From the NCBI GenBank assembly GCA_900465665.1, contig UBJO01000050.1, forward strand, positions 1-64,000: a DNA stretch of 64,000 nt, in the 5' to 3' direction. This stretch comes from Hyphomicrobiales bacterium. GTDB lineage: Bacteria; Pseudomonadota; Alphaproteobacteria; Rhizobiales; Rhizobiaceae. The notes under the pieces were generated by a model. It was not told where the DNA came from. It worked only from the letters and a program-made list of their open reading frames with translations, and did not search any database. A program made the translations under genes and the position numbers. Positions 7,957-15,465 of this stretch are shown piece by piece. Each line of letters opens with the position of its first letter. Position 1 is the stretch's first letter.

Positions 7957-9176
7957 GGGCGCCCCCAGCTCTTGTTGAGCAAACCAACGATCGCCTCATT
8001 GACCGCATCAACCGCCTCTCGCGCACGTTTGTGCGTGTCGCGTCCGAGTTGGCCCATCTCGAGTTCATAGATAGAGCGCTTGGCCAGGCCAGCCGCTTCA
8101 ACGGCGGTGCTTTCGATGGCTGTTGGCAAGAGAACGTCAGGCCCAAACAGATGACGCAGCATTGCGACAACTTGCGACTGCGGCGCATCATTTGGATTAT
8201 GGCGCGTCACAAGGTAACGAATGAAATCCTGATCAAGCTGACCGCCGCTTTCGTTCAACACGCTAATCAGGTCGCCCATCATGAGAAGAAACTGGCTCAT
8301 CGAGGCAACATCGAGCATGGCCGGGTGAACCGTGATGATCATGCTTGTCGCTGCGTAAATCGCACTCAGCGTCAGAAACCCGAGGGACGGAGGCGTATCG
8401 AGGATGACGACGTCGTAGTCGTTCTCGACCTCGGCAAGAGCGAGCTTCAAGCGTTCGAAGAATATCGCGCCCGATCCGGAGCGGTTGGCCAGCACACGAG
8501 GCGTCTCATGCTCGTACTCCATGACCTCGAGATTGCCAGGAATAAGATCAACTCCATCGAAATAGGTCTTGCGTATGATGTCGCGAATGGGCCGGCGTTC
8601 AGCGTCGTCATATCGAAGCGCCGCATAGATTGTCTCGTTGGCGCCGACATCCATTTCAGGCTGGGCGCCGAAAAGCGCCGACAGTGATGCCTGCGGATCG
8701 AGGTCGAGAGCCAGAACGCGATAGCCGTGCATGGCGAGGTAATGCGCGAGATGAACGCAGGTGGTGGTCTTGGCGCTGCCGCCCTTGAAGTTGGCGATCG
8801 CCAAAACCTGAAGATGCTCGCCTTCCCGCCGGCGAGGGAGAAAGCGCAAGGCGTCCGACGGCTTCTGTGCCGCGAAAAGCTCACGCAATTCATTGACCTG
8901 GGAGAGCGTGTAGACGCGATGATTGTTTTCAAGCCTGCTGGGCACAGGACCACGCCCTTCGCTCGACATCAGCTTCAATGTCGAATCAGGGATAGAGGTA
9001 AGCTTGGAAACCTCATTGGTCAGAAACTGACGGAGCATTTTTTCGGATTTGGGCGGGTACATCCGCATGCGCAGTTGCTGCAGCTGCCCAGAGAGAAGAC
9101 TTGCGTGGCGCAAGATCTTGCTGCCAGCATCTTCTTTCGAAGCGACCACCGATTCCGTCCTTTGTGCAATTGTCAT
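7953..9176 (-). CDS. repA: Plasmid partitioning protein RepA (ParA ATPase)
   Basis: A 407-residue ParA-type ATPase, the usual length for RepA. The N-terminus (about 50-115) has a helix-turn-helix used in autoregulation (NEVSKLTSIPDSTLKLMSSEG, YTLSQVNELRELF). The deviant Walker A motif KGGSAKTTT lies near residue 134, with LALDLDPQASLSALFG (A' motif) after it and VVILDTPPSLGFLTLSA (Walker B) near 245. It heads the repABC operon; GAGGG stands upstream of the ATG. The 140 bases beyond the start are AT-rich and are the natural place for the operon promoter, though I cannot pick out one clear promoter. Confidence 0.95.
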   Translation of the reverse strand: MTIAQRTESVVASKEDAGSKILRHASLLSGQLQQLRMRMYPPKSEKMLRQFLTNEVSKLTSIPDSTLKLMSSEGRGPVPSRLENNHRVYTLSQVNELRELFAAQKPSDALRFLPRRREGEHLQVLAIANFKGGSAKTTTCVHLAHYLAMHGYRVLALDLDPQASLSALFGAQPEMDVGANETIYAALRYDDAERRPIRDIIRKTYFDGVDLIPGNLEVMEYEHETPRVLANRSGSGAIFFERLKLALAEVENDYDVVILDTPPSLGFLTLSAIYAATSMIITVHPAMLDVASMSQFLLMMGDLISVLNESGGQLDQDFIRYLVTRHNPNDAPQSQVVAMLRHLFGPDVLLPTAIESTAVEAAGLAKRSIYELEMGQLGRDTHKRAREAVDAVNEAIVGLLNKSWGRP

Positions 9177-9317
9177 TTTACCCTCTTGGCGGCCCCAAGC
9201 CGATTTACCGGCTATTGCCCGCCAAAAGGTAGAACACGATTCTCGAAAATCTTCCAGAACAATAGGGTTAACGAAACCTTAAATAGGAAATTGGGAAATT
9301 TATGCGATCGCTCGCAT

Positions 9318-9790
9318 TTTAACGACGGAGACTTCTCGAGCGGCACGGCGGCACGATCATCCAGTATCTCGGCGATTCGATCTTCGTCATGTGCAACGCG
9401 CCTGTCGAGTCCGCAACGCATGCGGAAGAGGGCTGCCGGTGCTTACTGGCGATGAAGGCAGCCGTGGACAATTTGAACGATGCCAACCGGAGGGATGGGC
9501 GCCCGCTGCTGCTGACGCGACTTTGGCCTGCACACAGGCCCGGCGATTGTCGGCAGCTTCGGCGCCACTTCGCCCCAGCAATACACCGCAATGGGCGATA
9601 CGATCAATGTGACGTCACGGCTTGAAGGGCTGAACAAGGAGTTCAACATGTCGATCCTGGTCATCGCAACCGTGAGGGATGCGGTCAGCAGTGGCTTTTT
9701 CTTTCGACCGCTATGCCTGGCGCAGCGTAAGGGGCGGGCAAGGTTGATGTGCTGGAACTTCTCGGCGCGCGCTCTTTCGCTCCAGGCTGA
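9318..9790 (+). pseudogene. Class III adenylate/guanylate cyclase, catalytic-domain remnant
   Basis: Three frame segments together give most of a class III cyclase domain: ERHGGTIIQYLGDSIFVMCNAPVESATHAEEGC, then FGLHTGPAIVGSFGATSPQQYTAMGDTINVTSRLEGLNKEF, then GKVDVLELLGAR up to a stop at 9788-9790. Frameshifts lie near 9517 and 9735. The second metal-binding aspartate region (YLGDSIF) and the base/transition-state region (GDTINVTSRLE) are still readable. The first metal aspartate and everything upstream, usually CHASE2 or other sensor parts, are missing. It sits between repA and the ABC gene and is a dead fragment. Confidence 0.8.
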
Positions 9791-9805
9791 TGAGGTTTCG
9801 GTTTT

Positions 9806-11812
9806 TCAGTGCTTAGCACCGTCAGCCTCAGGCGTTCCACCGCCGCGGCGCCGGCCGCGATGTCGAACGATCCGTGACAGAACGTTGTGCTTTTTTTTGT
9901 GTCGCGGGATCAAATCGACGTCGCTCACAAGCCTTGCGCCTCCATCGCGCTTTTCCAAAGTGATCTTCCGGCTGTGAAACGCTTCCAGCTCAACCCGGTG
10001 CCCGACGCTCAAAATCGTGGCGTTCGGCAATTCGCCGATTAGCCTTTCCATGAGCCTATCTTGGCTCTTTTCGTCGAGAGCCGACGTAGCCTCATCCAGA
10101 ACGATGATATCGGGATTGTGCAGCAGTAATCTTGCAAATGCGAGTCGCTGCTTTTCACCGCCGGACAATGTCTGATCCCACGGCGCCTCGTCTTCGATCC
10201 TCTCGTTGAGATGGCCTAGGCCGACCTGCTCGAGGACGCGGCCAATTTTATCAACTGACCACGTGTCGGCGCCTGCCGGATAGGTTACCGCCCTGCCAAG
10301 GGTTCCCGATGGGATATACGGCCGCTGCGGTAGCATAAACAGGCGTCTGGCGGGATGGAAGCTGACGGCACCATCGCCCCAGGGCCAAAGACCGGCGATC
10401 GCCCGCACAAGAGTGCTTTTTCCGGAGCCGGATTCCCCGGCCACAAGCACACGCTCGCCCGGCTTGATCTCCACTTCGGTCTCCTTGACCACGGCTGTTC
10501 CATCCCCCAAGGAGACGGAAAGCTCGTTCAAACTGAGTACCGCATCGCCTTCGGTCTCCCCGCGCTTGATACGGCCAACCGCATTGCTCTGTTCGGCCCG
10601 CTCCAGTCCGTCGATCGACATCATCAGGGAGGCGACGCGCCTTGCGCATGCGTTCCAGTCGGCGAGCCTGGGGTAGTTGTCGACCAGCCACCCGAACGCG
10701 CTCTGGACGATGGTGAAAGCCGACGCGGCCTGCATGACTTGGCCGAGGCTCATGCTGCCGTCGAGGAATTTTGGCGCGCAAAGCAAAACGGGCACGACCG
10801 GTGCGATTAGCATCGAGCCGTGCGAGACCAGTGTCGTTCGCATGTGCTGACGCGCGAGCAGAGCCCACTGATGGAGAACGTTCCCGAAGGTCTTGTCAAG
10901 GTCGTTGCGCTCTTCGTCTTCCCCGCCAAGCAAAGCGATGCTCTCGCCATTCTCGCGCACACGCGTCAGGGTGTAACGGAATTCGGCCTCCACCTGATTC
11001 TTGGCTTCCGATACCTTGACGAAGTGGCGGCCTATATAGGCGATCGAGGTCGATGTGATGGCGGCGTAGAGAACGGCTGTAACGACGAGAAAGCCGGGAA
11101 TGGTGACTACGGTACCCGCGATCGGCAGAGACAATGCTCCGCCGATCATCCAGAGGACCACAATGAAAGTAGAAGCCGAGACAAAGGCCGCTATAACGCC
11201 GGCGACGAAATCGACGGGAGATTCTGTTGCGATACGCATGTCCTCGGAGATGCGAGCCTCCGGATTCTTGTGGTCGCCGCCGATGAGATTGAGCTGATAG
11301 TAGCGACCGTTGGCAAGCCAGCGTCCGATAACCGCTTTCGTCAGCCACGACCGCCAACGCCGCTGCATTTTCATGCGCATGTAGACCTGGATAGTGACGA
11401 GACCGACGCTTCCCAGCACGAGGGGCGGAAAAAGCGCGCCGAGGAAATAGACGGTGGGCGCATCGCGTTTTTCGATGGCGTCGAAAAGACCGCGGTTCCA
11501 CACGTTAATGCCATACTGGAAGCCGACGTTTAGGCCGATTAGGACAAGTAGGCCGATCGATAGAGGCCAAGCGAACGCATCACCGTGCCGCGCCCAGTAG
11601 CCACGCGCGCTGATCCAGAATCTCTTGAGCAGATAAGCCCTGCGCGCCGCCTCAATTTCCTCGGGCGTCATGTCTTCTTCGGCCTCCGGGATTTCCGGCG
11701 GAGGGTCTACATTCGTCACTTCGGGCGTTGTCGCCTTATGGTTAAGCGGGTTTTTGTCGTCAACCGGTTGGGCGCTGCGAACTTGTCTCGGATCAATGTC
11801 ATCGTCCCTCAT
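9806..11812 (-). CDS. Fused ABC transporter permease/ATPase of the SbmA/BacA-YddA type
   Basis: A 668-residue half-transporter. An acidic, proline-rich N-terminal tail (1-60) precedes six predicted membrane segments (about 80-390; for example AFAWPLSIGLLVLIGLNVGFQYGINVWNR). This is an ABC_membrane_2 / SbmA-BacA-like domain, with EAEFRYTLTRVRENGESIALLGGE near 275-298. The ATPase domain has Walker A GESGSGKST (459-467), signature LSGGEKQR (549-556), Walker B IIVLDEA (569-575) and the switch histidine GHR (605). Relatives export or import peptides, vitamin B12-like compounds or fatty acyl groups; the substrate here cannot be told. In rhizobia BacA relatives matter for peptide tolerance, but this fused form is a different subfamily. 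The basic C-terminal tail (RHKKKHN, RHRGRRRGGG) is unusual. Confidence 0.88.
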   Translation of the reverse strand: MRDDDIDPRQVRSAQPVDDKNPLNHKATTPEVTNVDPPPEIPEAEEDMTPEEIEAARRAYLLKRFWISARGYWARHGDAFAWPLSIGLLVLIGLNVGFQYGINVWNRGLFDAIEKRDAPTVYFLGALFPPLVLGSVGLVTIQVYMRMKMQRRWRSWLTKAVIGRWLANGRYYQLNLIGGDHKNPEARISEDMRIATESPVDFVAGVIAAFVSASTFIVVLWMIGGALSLPIAGTVVTIPGFLVVTAVLYAAITSTSIAYIGRHFVKVSEAKNQVEAEFRYTLTRVRENGESIALLGGEDEERNDLDKTFGNVLHQWALLARQHMRTTLVSHGSMLIAPVVPVLLCAPKFLDGSMSLGQVMQAASAFTIVQSAFGWLVDNYPRLADWNACARRVASLMMSIDGLERAEQSNAVGRIKRGETEGDAVLSLNELSVSLGDGTAVVKETEVEIKPGERVLVAGESGSGKSTLVRAIAGLWPWGDGAVSFHPARRLFMLPQRPYIPSGTLGRAVTYPAGADTWSVDKIGRVLEQVGLGHLNERIEDEAPWDQTLSGGEKQRLAFARLLLHNPDIIVLDEATSALDEKSQDRLMERLIGELPNATILSVGHRVELEAFHSRKITLEKRDGGARLVSDVDLIPRHKKKHNVLSRIVRHRGRRRGGGTPEADGAKH

Positions 11813-12037
11813 AAAAGATTAAACGTTCTGATGATCAGAAAGTTTCAAGACCGCGGGACTGAGCTGCTTGGCGAGGTTTATAATCTTAGCCTCCATTCCA
11901 CAGAGACAAATGACGACGGAGGACACTGCAAGCCCTTCGCCAAAGCAGATCATCGGATGGGGCCTCATTCACCGATGTTTGTTCAACTAAATTTGGGGAC
12001 ACCTGTTACTGGCGGTCTTGCTCAGGATCCCCAGATG

Positions 12038-12490
12038 CTAAACTTGAACGGATATAATCGTGTCTACGGCTACCGATCCATCGATCACACCTCTCTTCAG
12101 GTCCCGGCGCCCGTGTTCGATCTCGATTACGGTGTAAAGCTTGGAGTCCCGGAAGGCGCTGGCGTTGACAGTCGTAACGTCATCGGCCGGAGCGGTATCG
12201 ACTTCCATGAAGTCCAGTTCCCTTGAGGCCGCAACGATCCTCGCGTCTCCAGCCGTGCGGGCGGCAACAAGAAGGGTCCCATGTCCCGGCGAATTGTCCC
12301 ATCGCGGATCTTTCGGTGCCGCGATCGGCTCGAGACGGTAGATGTTGAGAGCTTCACCCCTTCCGACGGCATCGGAACCCAGGCGTGCCGCATCTTCGAT
12401 CTGTGCCTGACTTTCGACCGATTTCCCGAAAGTATTTCCGGTCGTTGCATTGTTGGCGGCGCTTTCGCCATTTCGTACGACGTTTGACAT
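12038..12490 (-). CDS. Hypothetical protein with general-stress promoter
   Basis: A 150-residue soluble protein of unknown function. It starts MSNVVRNGESAANNAT; the ATG at 12490 follows AGGAGGACAGTG, a strong ribosome binding site, so longer upstream frames are not used. No membrane segment or signal peptide is seen. A conserved-looking core contains GHGTLLVAARTAGDARIVAASRELDF. The gene follows spoVR (68-base gap) on the same strand but has its own promoter of the alphaproteobacterial EcfG class, which makes it a likely member of the general stress regulon. I do not recognise a family beyond a small conserved rhizobial protein. Confidence 0.75.
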   Translation of the reverse strand: MSNVVRNGESAANNATTGNTFGKSVESQAQIEDAARLGSDAVGRGEALNIYRLEPIAAPKDPRWDNSPGHGTLLVAARTAGDARIVAASRELDFMEVDTAPADDVTTVNASAFRDSKLYTVIEIEHGRRDLKRGVIDGSVAVDTIISVQV

Positions 12491-12516
12491 CACTGTCCTC
12501 CTTGTGGTGCATGCAA

Positions 12517-12541
12517 AACGAAAAGGGTCCAATGTCGTTCC
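12517..12541 (-). promoter_or_regulatory. EcfG-type general stress promoter
   Basis: On the minus strand GGAAC (12541-12537), a 16-base spacer and CGTT (12520-12517) match the sigma-EcfG consensus GGAAC-N16/17-CGTT exactly. It points at the gene starting at 12490, leaving a leader of about 20 bases that contains AGGAGGACAG. Confidence 0.75.
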
Positions 12542-12557
12542 AAAGTATAACGGGTGC

Positions 12558-14096
12558 CTATCCGGTCGAATGATCGTACAGGACGTTGCCGGTCGCACCA
12601 TCTACGCCGGAGAGGCTGACCTCATAGCCCCACAGGTGGCGGATGTGGGTGAGAGTTTCGTTGCGACTGGTCTCTTCGAGAAGAAGGCCGTCGTTGACCG
12701 TGTGCTTCAGCCGGAGCCTGCGATCGCCCAGGAGATCGACGTCGACGACCTGGATATCCGGCTGTCTGGCGCTGACATCGTAGCTACGGGCGAGCGCCGA
12801 GCGGATCTCCGCGTAGCCGCGCTCGTTGTGGATGGACGAAACCTCGCAGAACTTGTTGGCTGCCATGTCCGACAGCCTGAACAGGCGGAATTTCCGCATC
12901 ACGGTTGGGCTCAGATACTGAAGGATGAAGGATTCATCGCGGTGGTTTGCCCATGCGTCGCGTAGCGTGCCCATCGGGTCATTGTTGCCCGCCATGGTGG
13001 GAAACCATTCTCGGTCCTCGTCTGTCGGATTTGTGCAGATGCGTTCGATATCCTGCATCATTGCAAAGCCGAGCGCATAGGGGTTGATGCCCGAGAAGCG
13101 CGGATCGTCGAAGCCTGGCTGGAAGACGACGTTGGAATGGCTGCTCAAAAGCTCCAGCATGTTGCCTTCGCTGATTTTGCCCTGATCGAACAGCCTGTTG
13201 ATGATCGTGTAGTGCACGTAGGTCGCGCACCCCTCGTTCATCACCTTGGTCTGCCGCTGCGGGTAGAAATATTGAGCGATGATTCGCACGATCCTAAGGA
13301 TCTCGCGTTGCCAGGGCTCCAGGATCAGGCTGTGCTTCTCGATAAAATAAAGGAGGTTTTCCTCAGGCAGGTTGAGCGCTTTCTTCCGTTCGGAGGCATT
13401 GCGCTCTGCCTCATGCGGATCGCGGCTGTCGTTTGACGAGGGCAGGGTGCGCCAGAGGTCGCTATAGGTTTGCTCTTCATATTCCAATCGTTCACGCGCT
13501 CGCTCGCGCACCTTCTCGGAGGAGAGGCGGGGAGGACGACGATAGCGGAAGACGCCGTTGTCCATCAGTGCATGCGCGGAATCGAGGATCGCCTCGACCG
13601 CTTCGGTGCCGTGTCGCTCCTCGCACTTGGCGATATATTTCTTGGCAAAGTCCATATAGCCGAGAATGGCGCCAGCATCCGTCCACTGGCGGAACAGATA
13701 GTTGTTCTTGAAGAAGTGGTTATGCCCGAAAGAGGCGTGAGCGATGACCAGCGTCTGCATGGCCATCGTGTTTTCCTCCATGAGATAGGCAATGCATGGG
13801 TTGGAATTGATGACGATCTCATAGGCGAGCCCCCGGTGGCCCTTGCGATAGAGGCTGTCCTCGTAGATGAAGCGCTTGCCGAAGGACCAGTGCTGGTACA
13901 TTAGCGGCATGCCGACCGAGGAATAGGCGTCGAGCATCTGTTCCGACGAGATGATCTCCAGCTGGTTCGGATAGATATCCAGCCCCATCTCGCCGATCGC
14001 GATATCCTGGATGGCGTCGTGGACGATCGACAGCGTTCCGAAATTCCAGTCGGAGCCTTCAAACAGCAGCTCGGAACTCTCCGCTCGCTTCGCCAT
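12558..14096 (-). CDS. spoVR: SpoVR family protein
   Basis: A 512-residue member of the SpoVR/YcgB family. Bacillus SpoVR is needed for spore cortex; in Gram-negative bacteria the gene is paired with the prkA kinase and is induced in stationary phase and stress. Family sequence is clear along the protein: ELLFEGSDWNFGTLSIVHDAIQD, ELISSEQMLDAYSSVGMPLMYQHWSFGKRF, RGLAYEIVINSNPCIAYLMEEN, QTKVMNEGCATYVHYTI, YALGFAMMQDIERICT. No signal peptide is seen. It is the third gene of prkA-yeaH-spoVR, 12 bases after its neighbour, with GAGGGAAG before the ATG, so it is surely co-transcribed. Confidence 0.93.
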   Translation of the reverse strand: MAKRAESSELLFEGSDWNFGTLSIVHDAIQDIAIGEMGLDIYPNQLEIISSEQMLDAYSSVGMPLMYQHWSFGKRFIYEDSLYRKGHRGLAYEIVINSNPCIAYLMEENTMAMQTLVIAHASFGHNHFFKNNYLFRQWTDAGAILGYMDFAKKYIAKCEERHGTEAVEAILDSAHALMDNGVFRYRRPPRLSSEKVRERARERLEYEEQTYSDLWRTLPSSNDSRDPHEAERNASERKKALNLPEENLLYFIEKHSLILEPWQREILRIVRIIAQYFYPQRQTKVMNEGCATYVHYTIINRLFDQGKISEGNMLELLSSHSNVVFQPGFDDPRFSGINPYALGFAMMQDIERICTNPTDEDREWFPTMAGNNDPMGTLRDAWANHRDESFILQYLSPTVMRKFRLFRLSDMAANKFCEVSSIHNERGYAEIRSALARSYDVSARQPDIQVVDVDLLGDRRLRLKHTVNDGLLLEETSRNETLTHIRHLWGYEVSLSGVDGATGNVLYDHSTG

Positions 14097-14108
14097 ATCG
14101 GTCTTCCC

Positions 14109-15428
14109 TCAGTTATGCGTACGCGCGCCGGCTTTGCGGCTGAAGAGCTTTCGGAAGACCGGATAGATGTTGCCGGGTCTTGCGATGCGGGCCATGTGGA
14201 AGTTGGGGATCTCGCCATCGACCGTGCGATAGGCGCGCCAAAGCGATGTGCCGTTGTCGGTGGCGCCGAATATCTCGGTCTCCCGCTCATCGATGATCTC
14301 GACATAGGCGTAATACTGGCAAAGCCGCATCAGGTCGCCGCGCAGGAGTGCCGCGCAACGCTCGGAATCGCCGCTGCTGTTGTCGCCGTCGGACGCCTGC
14401 GCCGCGTAGATGTTCCACATGTCGGCCGGATAGCGCGCCTCGATGATCCGCTGCATCTCCTCGAGTGCCGTCGATACCACCGTGCCGCCACTCTGCTTGC
14501 TGTAGAAGAAAGTCTCTTCATCGACCTCATGCGCTTCGTCGGTGTGCCGAATGAAGATGATATCGATCCGGCCGTAGCGGCGCTTGAGAAAGAGGTGCAG
14601 CAGCACGAAGAAGCGCTTGGCGAGATCCTTCTCCCGCTCGCCCATTGAGGCCGATACGTCCATCAGGCAGAACATCACGGCGTTGGCGTTCGGCACCGGC
14701 TGGCGCTCGAAGCGGTTGAAGCGAACGTCGACCGGATCGACATAGGAAATTCGCCTGCGACGGCGCTCAAGCGTTGCCAGCTCTTCACTCAGGGCCGTAA
14801 GCCTGCGGCGGGTCTCGGACGAAACCGGCGTCTCGGCTTCGAGAGCGGCGATCTCGTCGGTAATGAGCTTCACTTGCCGCTCGCTCGGTCGCTGCAGCGC
14901 CATGCGCCGACCGAAGCTGTTGCGCATCGTGCGGCCGATATTGATATTCGTCGGCGAGCCCGCAGTGGTGAAGCCGACGCGCTGGGGTTTGAATGTCACC
15001 GTCTCCTTCAGGCTCAGCTTAACCAGGTCGGGCAATTCGAGGTCCTCGAAGAAGAGCTCGAGCACTTCTTCGCGTGACAGGATGAACTGAAACGCGTCGT
15101 CGCTTCCGCCGCCGCCCGCACCGTGGCCGCCACCGCCGCCCGCGCCGCCATCGGGCTTCGAGATCCGGTCGCCAGCCGAAAACTCCTTGTTTCCCGGTAG
15201 CACATGTTCCCGGTTGCCCGATGTGGGGGAGGGGCGGAAGCTCGGCTCGCCGGCCCCGCGCGCCGGCATCGGAACGCCATGGGCGGTATCGACATCCGCT
15301 ATCTTGTCGGATTTGATCTGATCCTTGATCGCCCGCTTCAGCTCGTCGCGGGCGCGTTTCAGGAATCGTTGCCGGTTGCCGAGGCTCTTGTCCTTCGGGT
15401 TAAGCCGGCGGTCGATGAAATTCGGCAT
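14109..15428 (-). CDS. yeaH: YeaH/YhbH family protein (DUF444, von Willebrand A-like)
   Basis: A 439-residue DUF444 protein, middle gene of the prkA module. An N-terminal basic region (FIDRRLNPKDKSLGNRQRFLKRARDELK) leads to a flexible glycine-rich linker around 94-108. The C-terminal half is a von Willebrand factor A-like fold with an intact metal site motif DVSAS (257-261), followed by DLAKRFFVLLHLFLKRRYGRIDIIFIRHT and GGTVVSTALEEM. The exact role is unknown; in E. coli the homologue acts with the YeaG kinase under nitrogen and stationary-phase stress. The gap to prkA is 37 bases. Confidence 0.93.
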   Translation of the reverse strand: MPNFIDRRLNPKDKSLGNRQRFLKRARDELKRAIKDQIKSDKIADVDTAHGVPMPARGAGEPSFRPSPTSGNREHVLPGNKEFSAGDRISKPDGGAGGGGGHGAGGGGSDDAFQFILSREEVLELFFEDLELPDLVKLSLKETVTFKPQRVGFTTAGSPTNINIGRTMRNSFGRRMALQRPSERQVKLITDEIAALEAETPVSSETRRRLTALSEELATLERRRRRISYVDPVDVRFNRFERQPVPNANAVMFCLMDVSASMGEREKDLAKRFFVLLHLFLKRRYGRIDIIFIRHTDEAHEVDEETFFYSKQSGGTVVSTALEEMQRIIEARYPADMWNIYAAQASDGDNSSGDSERCAALLRGDLMRLCQYYAYVEIIDERETEIFGATDNGTSLWRAYRTVDGEIPNFHMARIARPGNIYPVFRKLFSRKAGARTHN

Positions 15429-15465
15429 GCGCCAATCCCTCGCTTTGGCTCCGGTTTTGGCATCG

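Noticed and set aside
11822..11846. Near-match to an EcfG promoter (GAAAC-N16-CGTT, minus strand) before the ABC gene
   Set aside because: It has a mismatch in the critical -35 word, and transcription would start only about three bases before the ATG at 11812, too close for a normal leader.
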